From: Mesorhizobium sp.
GTDB lineage: Bacteria > Pseudomonadota > Alphaproteobacteria > Rhizobiales > Rhizobiaceae
Direction of reading: 5' to 3'
NCBI GenBank assembly: GCA_030698645.1
Contig: JAUYMV010000754.1
Location: 1 to 13,326, forward strand
DNA: 13,326 nt
Shown here piece after piece: positions 6,045 to 13,326 of this stretch. Both the position numbers and the translations under genes were made by a program. The notes under the pieces were generated by a model. The model did not search any database, was not told the DNA's origin, and was given only the letters and a program-made list of their open reading frames with translations. The first letter of the stretch is position 1; each line of letters begins with the position of its first letter.

Positions 6045-7033
6045 CAGAACGCCTCCCGTCGCGCGCGCGCCACCAGCCAGAGGAAGAATGGCGCGCCGAT
6101 CAGCGCGGTGAGAACGCCGACGTTCAGTTCGCGCGCCGGGATGGCGACACGGCAGGCGACATCGGCGGCCAGAAGCAGCGCCGCGCCGCCCAGTCCGGCC
6201 GGCAGGATAAGGCTGCCCGGCATACGGTCGGTGAGCGGGCGGACCAGATGCGGAACGACCAGGCCGACGAAGCCGATGGCGCCGGCAACCGCGGTCGCGG
6301 CACCGACGCAGAGCGCCACCCCGCCGACGACCATGAGACGGGTTCGGCCCATGCCGATGCCGAGGCTCGACGCGCTCTCCTCGCCGAGCGTGAGCGCGTC
6401 GAGCGCGCGCGCCGAGGCGAATAGCATTGCCCAACCGGCCAGCATCAGGGGCAGCGCGATCCAGACATGGACCATCGAGCGGTCCTTCAGCGAACCGAGC
6501 AGCCAGAAGATGATCTCGTAGCTGGCGAATGGATTTGGCGACAGATTGAGCGCCAGCGAGGTCAGCGCGCCGGCAAGGCTGGACAGCGCGACGCCGGACA
6601 GGATCAGCGTCAGTGTCGAGCCGTGCCGCGCGGCGATCGCCATCAGGATCAGCACCGCGACGAGCGCGCCGGCCAGCGCGCCGGCCGGCAGCGCCAGGAT
6701 CGAGGCGCCCGCCATGCCGCTGTAGAAGACGATGACGGCGCCGAGCGAGGCGGTCGCCGAGACGCCGATGATGCCGGGTTCGGCCAGCGGATTGCGCAGG
6801 AAGCCCTGCAGCACGGCGCCCGACGCGCCCAGGCTGAAACCGATCAGCACGCCGAGCAGCGCGCGCGGCAGGCGGATTTCGCGCATGATGATGATGGTCG
6901 CCTCGTCGCCGCCGGCGATGAGCGCGCGCAGACTGTCGAGCGGGCCGAAGCGCGCCGGCCCGACCAGCAGCGACAGCGCGAGCAGCACGATCACCGCCGC
7001 CGACAACCCTGCATTGAGGCGAAGCGTGTTCAT
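6044..7033 (-). CDS. btuC: Cobalamin ABC transporter permease
   Basis: A 329-residue inner-membrane permease of the FecCD/BtuC family, expected to have ten membrane helices and to act as a homodimer. Family hallmarks are IRLPRALLG (53-61), LQGFLRNPLAEPGIIGVSA (75-93), the coupling-region motif GFVGLVVPHLVR (254-265) that contacts the ATPase, and the end block RELNVGVLTALIGAPFFLWL (301-320). The start ATG 7033 overlaps the btuF stop by four bases, and its own stop shares one base with the btuD start. This gene order and coupling fit a single B12 import complex with BtuF and BtuD. Length is normal and no disruption is seen. Confidence 0.94.
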   Translation of the reverse strand: MNTLRLNAGLSAAVIVLLALSLLVGPARFGPLDSLRALIAGGDEATIIIMREIRLPRALLGVLIGFSLGASGAVLQGFLRNPLAEPGIIGVSATASLGAVIVFYSGMAGASILALPAGALAGALVAVLILMAIAARHGSTLTLILSGVALSSLAGALTSLALNLSPNPFASYEIIFWLLGSLKDRSMVHVWIALPLMLAGWAMLFASARALDALTLGEESASSLGIGMGRTRLMVVGGVALCVGAATAVAGAIGFVGLVVPHLVRPLTDRMPGSLILPAGLGGAALLLAADVACRVAIPARELNVGVLTALIGAPFFLWLVARARREAF

Positions 7034-7932
7034 CCCGACGGACCGGGTAGAGGAGGACAGGGCACCAGCGTTTCGCGCGCGGCCCTCAGCGCCTTGATCG
7101 CCTCGATGATGAAAGGACCGCCGCAGGAGGCCGATCCGCGCGGCAGCGTGATGCGGGTGCTCGATTGCCCGAGTGCCCGGATCGCCGGATGACCCGCAAT
7201 CTGGTCGGCAAGCGAAGGCGTGTCGGCGAGAGGCTCTGAAAGAACAATGATTTGCGGGCGATGCTGCACGAGAAGTTCGAGCGGGAAGGGCGCCATGCCG
7301 GCAAAGCCCAGTTCAGCGGCGATGTTGCGCAGGCCGGCCGCCTGCATGGCGGAATCGACGAGCGTGCCGGAGCCCATGGCGATGCCATTCTGGTCGTAGG
7401 CGATCGCGGTCGGCGCCGCGCCGCAAAGCGACCGCTCAACCATGGCGAGAGAAGATTCGAATTCGGTCGCGAGCGATTCCGCCGCCGCCGAACGGCCGAG
7501 CAGGCGGCCCATGCGGCGGATTTCCGGCGCGACGGTGCCGAGCGTCTGGCCGTAGTCGAACGCTTCGACGCGGAAGCCGAGGCGCGTCAGAAGCGTCGTC
7601 GTGTTGTGCAGCGAGTAGGTGCCGGTGACGATGAGGTCGGGGCGCTCCAGGAAGACTTCCTCGGCAAGGCCGCGGTTCTTTGCGAAGCCGGCGGCGCGCG
7701 CGTGATGGAAGGACAGGCCGGGATCGGCGGCGAGTTCCGAAACGGAGATCAACTGGCCGGGCGCGGCAAGCAGCATGGCCAGCTGGTCGGTGCAGACATT
7801 CAGCGACATCACCCGTTCCGGCACCTCGTTCGCGGCGGCGGGCGACAGGCCCGGCACGACGGCGGCCGCGCCAGCCAGTACCGCGACCGCAAGATTGCGG
7901 CGGCGGTTTCTGGCCGGGCGCGTCGCGCGCAT
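7030..7932 (-). CDS. btuF: Periplasmic cobalamin-binding protein
   Basis: A 300-residue substrate-binding protein of the helical-backbone class (BtuF/FepB/FhuD cluster). It should collect corrinoid from BtuB and deliver it to BtuC. The N-terminus has an arginine-rich start followed by a hydrophobic stretch and a likely cleavage near PAAA-NE (about residue 34). RNRRRNLAV only loosely resembles a twin-arginine motif, so ordinary Sec export is more likely. VMSLNVCTDQLAMLL (41-55), ERPDLIVTGTY (96-106) and the second-lobe HRPQIIVLSEP (224-234) are typical of the family. ATG 7932 is chosen because it gives this signal peptide and shares one base with the btuB stop (TGATG). The longer open frame upstream only overlaps btuB. 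Confidence 0.9.
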   Translation of the reverse strand: MRATRPARNRRRNLAVAVLAGAAAVVPGLSPAAANEVPERVMSLNVCTDQLAMLLAAPGQLISVSELAADPGLSFHHARAAGFAKNRGLAEEVFLERPDLIVTGTYSLHNTTTLLTRLGFRVEAFDYGQTLGTVAPEIRRMGRLLGRSAAAESLATEFESSLAMVERSLCGAAPTAIAYDQNGIAMGSGTLVDSAMQAAGLRNIAAELGFAGMAPFPLELLVQHRPQIIVLSEPLADTPSLADQIAGHPAIRALGQSSTRITLPRGSASCGGPFIIEAIKALRAARETLVPCPPLPGPSG

Positions 7933-9824
7933 CAGAAGCTCGCCTTGAAGCCGGCATAGACGGCCGCGCCGGCCGTGCCGTAGCCGCTGACCAGCTGGTA
8001 GCGCTGGTTCAGCAGGTTCTCGCCGCGCAGATAGATCTCGGTCGCCTCGGTCGGCTTGTAGGCGATCCGCGCGTCGATCAGCAGGTAGTCGTCGAGCGGC
8101 ACGTCGAGGAACGTGCCGAAGGACGGGCTGATGCGGTCCGTGACATTGAAAACGGCGTGCGCCGTGGCGGTCGCCGTCCATTTCTCGGCAGGCCGGACCG
8201 TCGCGGTCAGCGCGAAATCGTGCTCCGGAATGCGCGGCCGGGTCAATCCGTCCGGCTGGCGCGTCCGCGTGTAGGTATAGGCCCCGCCAAGATCGAGCCA
8301 GGGGTTGACCATCCAGCGCAGCGAGGCCTCGACGCCGTTGCGCTTGGTGACGCCGGGCAGTTGCACATAGGAAAAGGTCGCATAGGAGTAGTCGATCAGA
8401 TTCTCGGTATCGAGCTGGAAGTAGGTGACGTCGCCGACCAGCGCGCCGTCGAAAAAGCGCTGCTCGATGCCGATGTCGAAGCTCGTGCTCGATTCCGGCA
8501 GCAGCGCCGGGTTGCCGGTGCCAAACGGCGCATAGAGCTCATACAGGCTCGGCGCCCGGAACCCGGTTCCATACGAGGCATGCAGCTTCGTGCCGCTCGA
8601 CGGCAGGAGATAGGCGCCGGTGAAACGGTAGGTTCCATAGCCACCGAACGTGCTGTGATCGTCGTGCCTGTAGGCGGCCGTCAGCGTGAGATTTTCGACC
8701 GGCGTCAGCACCGCCTGGCCCCACAGGCCGGCCAGTTCGAACGAATCGCGGGTGTCGGTGCCGTAATTGTCGGTGACCTCGGCGACCTGGCCCTCGTAGT
8801 CGCCGCCGAACTGGACCGTCAGCCAGTCGGAGGCCTGGAACGAGCCCTGGTAGTCGAGCTTCGAGCGCGTGCCATGGTAGTTGGCGTCGAACGGACCGAA
8901 CATCGAGACGAGGTGCAGGTCGCGGTCGAGGTCCATGTGATGGACCGACACCGTGTTCTGGAAGCGGCCGTCGAGCAGGTCCAGATTGAACCCGACGCGG
9001 CCGGCCTTCTGCGTCGAACGGCCGTCGTTGAAGAGATTGTCGACGGGCGGGTTGCCGCTGTCGTCGAACTCGCCCGCCGAATTGATGATCAGCCCCGATC
9101 CGAACACCGAGAGATTGTCGTTGAGCCGCTGCTCGCCGGCGAAGGTCGCCGTCAGATTGGCGTAGTCGTCACGTTCGAAATTGCCGAAACGGCTATCGGC
9201 TGCCGAAATGCCGTCAGTCCGGACCCCGTAGAGTCCGAATGCCGCCTTGCCGGTGTCGCTGGCGCCGGACAGCGAGTAGCCGCCGCGCACGGTGCCAAAA
9301 GAGCCGCCTTCGAGGAGGATGTCGTGGTGCAGCCCGGGCGCCACGTCGCCGAGCGTCGTAATGCCAATCACGCCGGCAACCGCGTCCGACCCATATAGCG
9401 TGCTCTGCGATCCCTTGAGCACCTCGATCTTGGCGATGCCGCCGGCCAGCAGGTTCTGGTAGGACGTCTGCACCTGGGTCGACGTCGGGTCGGAGATATC
9501 GATGCCGTTGAACAGCGTCTTGATGTATTTCTTGTCGGCGCCGCGCACCGAAACGCTCGACTCCTGGCCAGCGCCGCCGGGCGAGGCGACGTGTACGCCG
9601 GGCACCAACGTCAGATAGTCGAGGATATAGGGCTTCGCCTTTTCCTCGATCTCCTTCTTGGTCACCACCTCGACCTTGGAGCCGGTCTTCGTCTTGTCGG
9701 TCGGTGTGCGGTTCGGCGTGACGACAATTTCGCCGACATCGATGTCCTGCGCGTGCGCCGCGCCGCCAAATGCCAGTGCCGGCAGCGCCGCCAATGCCAG
9801 TATGTTGCCTGAAAAACGTGCCAT
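7932..9824 (-). CDS. btuB: TonB-dependent vitamin B12 outer-membrane receptor
   Basis: A 630-residue outer-membrane receptor, close to the usual BtuB length. The signal peptide ends at about residue 25 (AHA-QD). A TonB box follows at about 31-37 (GEIVVTP), where TonB should contact it. The plug domain spans about 45-160 and shows ILDYLTLVPGV, SVRGADKKYI and IEVLKGSQSTLYGSDAVAGVIGI. The remainder is a 22-strand barrel with the typical end RGENLLNQRYQLVSGYGTAGAAVYAGFKASF, read in parts, finishing in Phe. ATG 9824 is supported by GGGGA six bases upstream. It is the first gene after a cobalamin riboswitch and starts the overlapping btuB-F-C-D-tonB series. Receptor class is certain; B12 as substrate is inferred from the riboswitch and gene order. 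Confidence 0.95.
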   Translation of the reverse strand: MARFSGNILALAALPALAFGGAAHAQDIDVGEIVVTPNRTPTDKTKTGSKVEVVTKKEIEEKAKPYILDYLTLVPGVHVASPGGAGQESSVSVRGADKKYIKTLFNGIDISDPTSTQVQTSYQNLLAGGIAKIEVLKGSQSTLYGSDAVAGVIGITTLGDVAPGLHHDILLEGGSFGTVRGGYSLSGASDTGKAAFGLYGVRTDGISAADSRFGNFERDDYANLTATFAGEQRLNDNLSVFGSGLIINSAGEFDDSGNPPVDNLFNDGRSTQKAGRVGFNLDLLDGRFQNTVSVHHMDLDRDLHLVSMFGPFDANYHGTRSKLDYQGSFQASDWLTVQFGGDYEGQVAEVTDNYGTDTRDSFELAGLWGQAVLTPVENLTLTAAYRHDDHSTFGGYGTYRFTGAYLLPSSGTKLHASYGTGFRAPSLYELYAPFGTGNPALLPESSTSFDIGIEQRFFDGALVGDVTYFQLDTENLIDYSYATFSYVQLPGVTKRNGVEASLRWMVNPWLDLGGAYTYTRTRQPDGLTRPRIPEHDFALTATVRPAEKWTATATAHAVFNVTDRISPSFGTFLDVPLDDYLLIDARIAYKPTEATEIYLRGENLLNQRYQLVSGYGTAGAAVYAGFKASF

Positions 9825-9961
9825 TTCGGTTCCCCTGTCCGCGCCGAAGCTGCGGATCCGCCTGCATTTTGCCGGTGGGAACGGATTTCGGAATCCCGCC
9901 AGCGATGACTATCCGTCACCACTGTTCGAGACAGCACCGGAAGCTCCCCGCATCCGGTAGG
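9825..9961 (-). promoter_or_regulatory. btuB leader: likely riboswitch expression platform
   Basis: These 137 bases link the aptamer to the btuB start. The ribosome site is GGGGA (9835-9831, minus strand). GTTCCC on the minus strand (9882-9877) can pair with GGGAAC in the ribosome-site region (9834-9829). That suggests control of translation initiation by sequestration rather than by a terminator, and no T-run hairpin was found. The pairing is short, so the mechanism is an inference. Confidence 0.4.
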
Positions 9962-10150
9962 TGACGTCCAAGGCAGGTCTCCTGGCTCTCGGTTCACCGG
10001 CATGTCCGCCTTCCCGGGTCTCCCCAGTGGCTTGTTGGACATGCCTCGCCGATCACAGTTGCGGGGGCAGCTACGGATTTCGGACGAGGTCCGCTTCCGT
10101 ATTCCCTTTTCACCCGCGCCGAGTCTCGGCGCAGGAACCTTGGACTGTCA
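9962..10150 (-). promoter_or_regulatory. Cobalamin (AdoCbl) riboswitch aptamer
   Basis: The minus strand carries the conserved cobalamin riboswitch elements in order. GGGTGAAAAGGGAAT lies at 10115-10101, CCCCCGCAACTGTGATC at 10067-10051, GCCACTG at 10031-10025, and the B12 box GAGCCAGGAGACCTGCC at 9988-9972. The closing P1 stem is visible: GTCCAAGG at 10145-10138 pairs with CCTTGGAC at 9973-9966, extended by four more pairs past one bulged base. It sits in the leader of btuB and should turn down the B12 uptake operon when cobalamin is abundant. All key boxes are intact. Confidence 0.96.
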
Positions 10151-10551
10151 TCTTCCTAGCAATACCGCCTCGCGGGGTCAACGAAGCACCAATCGCGAAA
10201 CCGGCGAAGCGGCGCCACTTCGGCGCCGTGATTCGGACGCCAGAGCCGCATTCTCACCACGCGAAAGGATATGTCCGGCCACAATTGGGATGCGGGACCA
10301 GGCGGATCGCGCCGTCGCGGCAGGCAATTGAGCCGCAATCCGGCCATTTGCATAAATTCCGAACAGAGAAACGTCACATTTCGGCAACACCCACAACACA
10401 ACGAACGCGCCGCGCCTTCCGGATTGCAGCAAGGTGTTGAACCGGCGAAGGAAACGGATCACAAATGATCCCAAGGCCGCTTCGTTTGCGTTGTCTGTCG
10501 GGACACGGCCCCGCAAGCTTCAGACTTCTAATTCAGAATGGAGATCACCTC
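10151..10551. other. Intergenic region between the B12 operon and third porin
   Basis: About 400 bases without a supportable gene; it must hold the two divergent promoters. A 7-bp hairpin CGGCGCC/GGCGCCG lies at 10210-10228. On the minus strand GTGACG (10377-10372), 17 bases, then TATGCA (10354-10349) is a weak candidate for the btuB promoter, giving a leader of roughly 190 bases before the aptamer. On the plus strand TTGAAC (10437-10442), 17 bases, then CACAAA is a weak candidate for the porin. Neither is convincing. Confidence 0.4.
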
Positions 10552-11733
10552 ATGAACATCAAGAGCCTTCTTCTTGGCTCGGCGGCGGCCCTGGTCGCTG
10601 TCTCCGGTGCACGCGCTGCGGACGCCGTCATGGCGCCGGAGCCGGAGCCGGTCGAGTATGTCCGCGTCTGCGACGCTTACGGCGCCGGCTTCTTCTACAT
10701 TCCGGGCACCGAGACCTGCCTCCAGATCTCCGGCTACGTGTGGTACCAGATCGGCGCCACCAACGATGACGGCGTCTTCGCCCCTGACACTGCGAACTAC
10801 AACTTCTTCGCGCCGGATGGCTGGAACAAGTCGGTTCGCGCCCGCGTCAATTTCGACGCCCGTTCGGAAACCGAGTGGGGCACGCTGCGCGCCTACATCC
10901 GCTTCCAGGCTGACTGGAACGGCGTCGGCGACGGCCCGGTCACTGCCGACCAGGCATATATCGAACTCGGCGGTCTGCGCATGGGCTACACCGAATCGGC
11001 ATGGGCCGAGACGGTCAACGGCACTTCGAGCTACGGCTCGCACACCTGGAACGGCCTCTATTACGGTTACCAGCAGCGCGCCCTGATCCAGTACAACTTT
11101 GGCGGCGAATCCGGTCTGTTCGGCACGATCTCGCTCGAAGACGATGCGCTGGCAGGTGACGGCTACATGCCCGACGTCGTCGGCGTTATCGGCTATCAGG
11201 CCAGCTGGGGTGCCGTTTGGGCCCGCGCCGGCTTCGACGAGGACCGCACCAATGGCTTCACGGCCATCTTCGCCCCAGGCCAGGTTGGCGACAGCGGCTT
11301 CGCAGCCTCGATCGGAACGCAGATCAACATCCCGAACATGGCCGGTTCCTCGTTCCGCCTGATCGGCTACTATGCGGACAGCGACAACACCTTCGGCACG
11401 GGTAGCGCGTTCGGCAACGGCGTCAACAACATCTTCCCCGGTGGCGCATGGGGTAACGCCGAGTGGTCGGTGCTGGCGTCTTATTACCATCAGTTCACGC
11501 CAACTCTCGGCGCGTCTGTCGGCTTCCAGTACTTCAACGACTTCTACTTCGCCGGCACGGACATCAGCACGGGCGTCAACGGCTGGGCAGCTGATCTCGG
11601 CATCGTCTGGGTTCCGGTCACGAACTTCGAAGTTCGCGCTGAGGTGAACTATGACGATCTCGGAAGCTTCTTCCCCGGCTTCGATCCGGACGGCACGATT
11701 TCCGGCTACCTCCGCTTCACGCGCTACTTCTAG
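10552..11733 (+). CDS. Alphaproteobacterial porin (Omp2/RopA-type), third copy
   Basis: A 393-residue outer-membrane diffusion porin, paralogous to the two at the left end. ATG 10552 is chosen because GGAG lies eight bases upstream, it opens a proper signal peptide (cleavage near ARA, residue 22), and it matches the paralogues; the frame is open upstream without a ribosome site. It keeps the [17 protein letters not shown] block with its two cysteines, RARVNFDARSETEWGTLR, ADQAYIELGGLRMGY, VPVTNFEVRAEVNYDDLG and the final LRFTRYF. It differs from the 1518 porin mainly after residue 67 and in the surface-loop segments between strands, and its codons have drifted more than those of the divergent pair. 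It is transcribed away from the B12 operon and ends in a strong terminator, so it is probably a single-gene unit. Confidence 0.96.
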   Translation: MNIKSLLLGSAAALVAVSGARAADAVMAPEPEPVEYVRVCDAYGAGFFYIPGTETCLQISGYVWYQIGATNDDGVFAPDTANYNFFAPDGWNKSVRARVNFDARSETEWGTLRAYIRFQADWNGVGDGPVTADQAYIELGGLRMGYTESAWAETVNGTSSYGSHTWNGLYYGYQQRALIQYNFGGESGLFGTISLEDDALAGDGYMPDVVGVIGYQASWGAVWARAGFDEDRTNGFTAIFAPGQVGDSGFAASIGTQINIPNMAGSSFRLIGYYADSDNTFGTGSAFGNGVNNIFPGGAWGNAEWSVLASYYHQFTPTLGASVGFQYFNDFYFAGTDISTGVNGWAADLGIVWVPVTNFEVRAEVNYDDLGSFFPGFDPDGTISGYLRFTRYF

Positions 11734-11750
11734 TCAGCGCGTCGTCTGAC
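11733..11750 (+). other. 3'-UTR hairpin shared with the second porin
   Basis: GTCAG (11733-11737) pairs with CTGAC (11746-11750) around CGCGTCGT. It is the counterpart of the element at 2704-2723, whose loop is CTCTTCGT. It starts at the last base of the stop codon in both genes. Confidence 0.45.
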
Positions 11751-11755
11751 CAGAC

Positions 11756-11785
11756 AAAACCCGGCGGGCAACCGCCGGGTTTTTT
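11756..11785 (+). terminator. Strong intrinsic terminator of third porin
   Basis: AAAACCCGGCGG (11756-11767) pairs perfectly with CCGCCGGGTTTT (11772-11783) around a GCAA tetraloop, within a run of six T residues at 11780-11785. It lies 22 bases after the stop codon. This is a textbook rho-independent terminator. Confidence 0.93.
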
Positions 11786-11902
11786 CGTTCAAGAATCGAG
11801 TGTTTCGGCAGCGGTGCTTATTCCGGTGCGGTCGGACCCGCGGCGGAGACCCCGTGGGCATCGGACAGGATGTCGATCGGGTTCCGTGGACGGCAGCATC
11901 GG

Positions 11903-11928
11903 GAAACGGGCAGCGCGCCGCCCGTTTC
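11903..11928 (-). terminator. Hairpin downstream of the hydrolase gene
   Basis: GAAACGGGC (11903-11911) pairs with GCCCGTTTC (11920-11928). On the minus strand it begins one base after the hydrolase stop codon. The arm ends in only three T residues, so it may act as a modest terminator or simply protect the transcript's 3' end. Confidence 0.5.
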
Positions 11929-11929
11929 G

Positions 11930-12823
11930 TCAGGCGGATGTCCGCGGATCGGCGCGCTCGAGAAACGCAGCGATGCGCTTCGGCAGGTCGCCGGTCTCGA
12001 GCAGCGGCGCGTGGCCCTGACCCTCGACGGTGATCTGTTCCATGCCGGGATGGCGGCTGGCCATCTCGTCCAGCGTGGCGGCGGCGAACAGCTTCGAGTT
12101 CTCGCCCCGGATGGCCAGCAGGGGCAGCTTCGCCAGTCCCATGAACTGCGGCCAGAGCGTCGGCAGCGGCTGGTTCAGGTCGACCGCCGTGACGGTCCTG
12201 ATCAGCGCCGGATCGAAATCGGCGACGAGAGCGCCGTTCTCCTCGCGGTAGAAGGCGCGGATCATGCGTTCCCAGTCGGCTTCGGCGAGGGCGGAGAAGG
12301 TCTGACCCATCGCGGCGCGCTGGATGGCGATCGCCTCGGCGAAGGTCTTTGGTTTCGGCGCGCGTTCGAGATAGGCGCGGATCTGCGCCAGTCCGGCGCC
12401 TTCGACCACCGGGCCGATATCGTTCAGCACCACCGCCTTCAAGGCGCCCGGGCGCATCGCGGCGAGCACATGGACGATGATGCCGCCGCGCGATGTGCCG
12501 ATGAAAGCGCCATGCTCGATGCCCAGCACCGTGAGCCCGGCCAGGATGTCGGCGGCCTCGACCAGCACGTCGTAGTTCCGCCAGTTGGGATCGTATGCCG
12601 AGCGGCCGCGTCCACGGTAGTCGAAGGCGATGACCTGGCGCGGCCGTTTCGGATGCGTCGAGAGAGACAGCGCGAGTTCGTGAAAATCGGCGGCGTTGCG
12701 CGTCAGGCCGGCAAGGCAGATGGCGGGCAGGGCATCCGTTTCGGCGCCATAGACGCGCGCGTGGAGTTTGAGCCCGTCCTGCGCCGAGTAGAAGAAATCG
12801 TCGTACTGCGAAGTGTTCTGCAT
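11930..12823 (-). CDS. Alpha/beta-fold hydrolase, substrate unknown
   Basis: A 297-residue serine hydrolase of the alpha/beta fold, probably cytoplasmic since no signal peptide is seen. The nucleophile elbow is GTSRGG with Ser111, the oxyanion region is near CLAGLTRNAADF (36-47), and the catalytic histidine is His271 in EGQGHAPLL. FDYRGRGRS (67-75) is a common fold motif. The acid residue is unclear: the usual position after strand seven reads RGENSKLF, where Lys244 stands at a place often occupied by Asp, so Glu241 or another acid might serve. ATG 12823 is chosen because GAGGGA lies six bases upstream. A start 38 codons earlier would add an unlikely extension through an intergenic repeat. 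The gene appears to be transcribed alone and ends at a hairpin. Esterase, lipase or lactonase activity is possible; the sequence does not decide. Confidence 0.87.
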   Translation of the reverse strand: MQNTSQYDDFFYSAQDGLKLHARVYGAETDALPAICLAGLTRNAADFHELALSLSTHPKRPRQVIAFDYRGRGRSAYDPNWRNYDVLVEAADILAGLTVLGIEHGAFIGTSRGGIIVHVLAAMRPGALKAVVLNDIGPVVEGAGLAQIRAYLERAPKPKTFAEAIAIQRAAMGQTFSALAEADWERMIRAFYREENGALVADFDPALIRTVTAVDLNQPLPTLWPQFMGLAKLPLLAIRGENSKLFAAATLDEMASRHPGMEQITVEGQGHAPLLETGDLPKRIAAFLERADPRTSA

Positions 12824-12908
12824 TTGCGTCCCTCGGTCCACCGGCCCCGCACGCAGGCGGTCCGGCTTCTCGCATAGCCCGAATTGGAAGATGCAAGTTG
12901 CAGCCCGC

Positions 12909-12930
12909 GCCGGCAAATGCAAGCCGGCAA
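12909..12930. repeat. Short direct repeat GCCGGCAA upstream of the hydrolase
   Basis: Two copies of GCCGGCAA (12909-12916 and 12923-12930) begin 14 bases apart in the 156-base gap between the hydrolase and the transglycosylase. They lie about 90 bases upstream of the hydrolase start and could be a regulator site, but may be chance in GC-rich DNA. Confidence 0.3.
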
Positions 12931-12979
12931 GCATCACGAGCTGGCGCGGGCAACCGATGCGACTGGGGCGGCGGGGGGG

Positions 12980-13326
12980 TCAGCGTCCGTTGACGAGATC
13001 GCCGGCAATGTCGAAACGGCCGGACAGACGCCCCTTGTAGACCTGATAGTTTTCCATGACGCGCTGGACGTATTGCCGCGTTTCCGTGAACGGGATGCGC
13101 TCGATCCAGTCAACGACCTCGTCGACCGGCTTGCCGCGCGGGTCGCCGTAGCGCTTGATCCAGTCCTGGGCGCGGCGCGGGCCGGCGTTGTAGCCAGCGA
13201 AGGTCAGCACATAGGAGCCGTCGAAGCGGCCGAGCTGCTCCGACAGGAATGCCGCGCCGAGCGTCGCATTGTACCCGGCATCGGTCGTGAGCATCGCCTG
13301 CGAGAACGGCAGGCCGGCCTTGCGGG
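12980..13326 (-). CDS. Soluble lytic transglycosylase, C-terminal part
   Basis: This is the end of a periplasmic peptidoglycan-cleaving enzyme of the Slt70 type; the gene begins beyond the right edge. The roughly 115 visible residues match the C-terminal half of the SLT domain: KAGLPFS, TTDAGYNATLGAAFL, the conserved TFAGYNAGPRRAQDWIKRYGD with the substrate-groove motif YNAGP, VDWIERIPFTETRQYVQRV, and MENYQVYKGRL. The catalytic glutamate lies outside the window. Internal ATG 13294 is not the true start, because the frame continues in the same family alignment to the edge. The stop is at 12980-12982, next to a run of seven G residues. Enzymes of this type cleave between MurNAc and GlcNAc to form anhydro-muropeptides. 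Confidence 0.92.
   Translation of the reverse strand, partial: RKAGLPFSQAMLTTDAGYNATLGAAFLSEQLGRFDGSYVLTFAGYNAGPRRAQDWIKRYGDPRGKPVDEVVDWIERIPFTETRQYVQRVMENYQVYKGRLSGRFDIAGDLVNGR

Noticed and set aside
7680..9398. 572-codon plus-strand open frame opposite btuB/btuF
   Set aside because: Its length follows from high third-position GC in the real genes; the product is Arg/Ala/Val-rich without a recognisable domain. The same holds for 5310-6521 opposite btuD/btuC and 4160-4984 opposite tonB.
9961..10440. 159-codon plus-strand frame antisense to the riboswitch
   Set aside because: It covers the structured cobalamin aptamer, whose conserved boxes explain the sequence constraint; no protein motif is seen.

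Overview
The window is GC-rich DNA from an alphaproteobacterium, most likely of the order Hyphomicrobiales (Rhizobiales). The main evidence is three genes of the alphaproteobacterial porin family that includes Brucella Omp2 and Rhizobium RopA. They share a near-invariant start ([16 protein letters not shown]), a [17 protein letters not shown] block and the end FLRFTRYF or YLRFTRYF. No species can be named from sequence reading alone.

Layout, left to right. (1) 1-2705: two divergent porin genes, the left one cut by the window edge, with near-identical 5' ends. They form an inverted repeat around a 1.2-kb non-coding spacer that holds a serine tRNA gene (anticodon GCT) and several palindromes. 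(2) 2706-3838: a porin terminator, then a lone but catalytically intact tyrosine recombinase. (3) 3847-10150, minus strand: a compact vitamin B12 uptake operon. A cobalamin riboswitch is followed by btuB, btuF, btuC, btuD and tonB, each overlapping the next by 1 or 4 bases. (4) 10552-11785: a third complete porin with a strong intrinsic terminator. (5) 11903-13326, minus strand: an alpha/beta hydrolase with its own hairpin, and the C-terminal end of a soluble lytic transglycosylase.

The B12 operon forms a complete route apart from ExbB/ExbD. BtuB takes the corrinoid across the outer membrane, driven by TonB. BtuF carries it through the periplasm, and BtuC and BtuD (permease and ATPase) bring it into the cytoplasm. 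The riboswitch should lower expression when cobalamin is plentiful. The porins provide general outer-membrane diffusion; three paralogues in 12 kb suggest local duplication and exchange.

The clearest unusual structure is the inverted porin pair around the tRNA, with a recombinase gene about 0.2 kb beyond one porin. Homologous or site-specific inversion of the spacer would exchange the upstream regions of the two porins. That is a hypothesis, not something the sequence shows to happen. The remaining genes are of known kinds.
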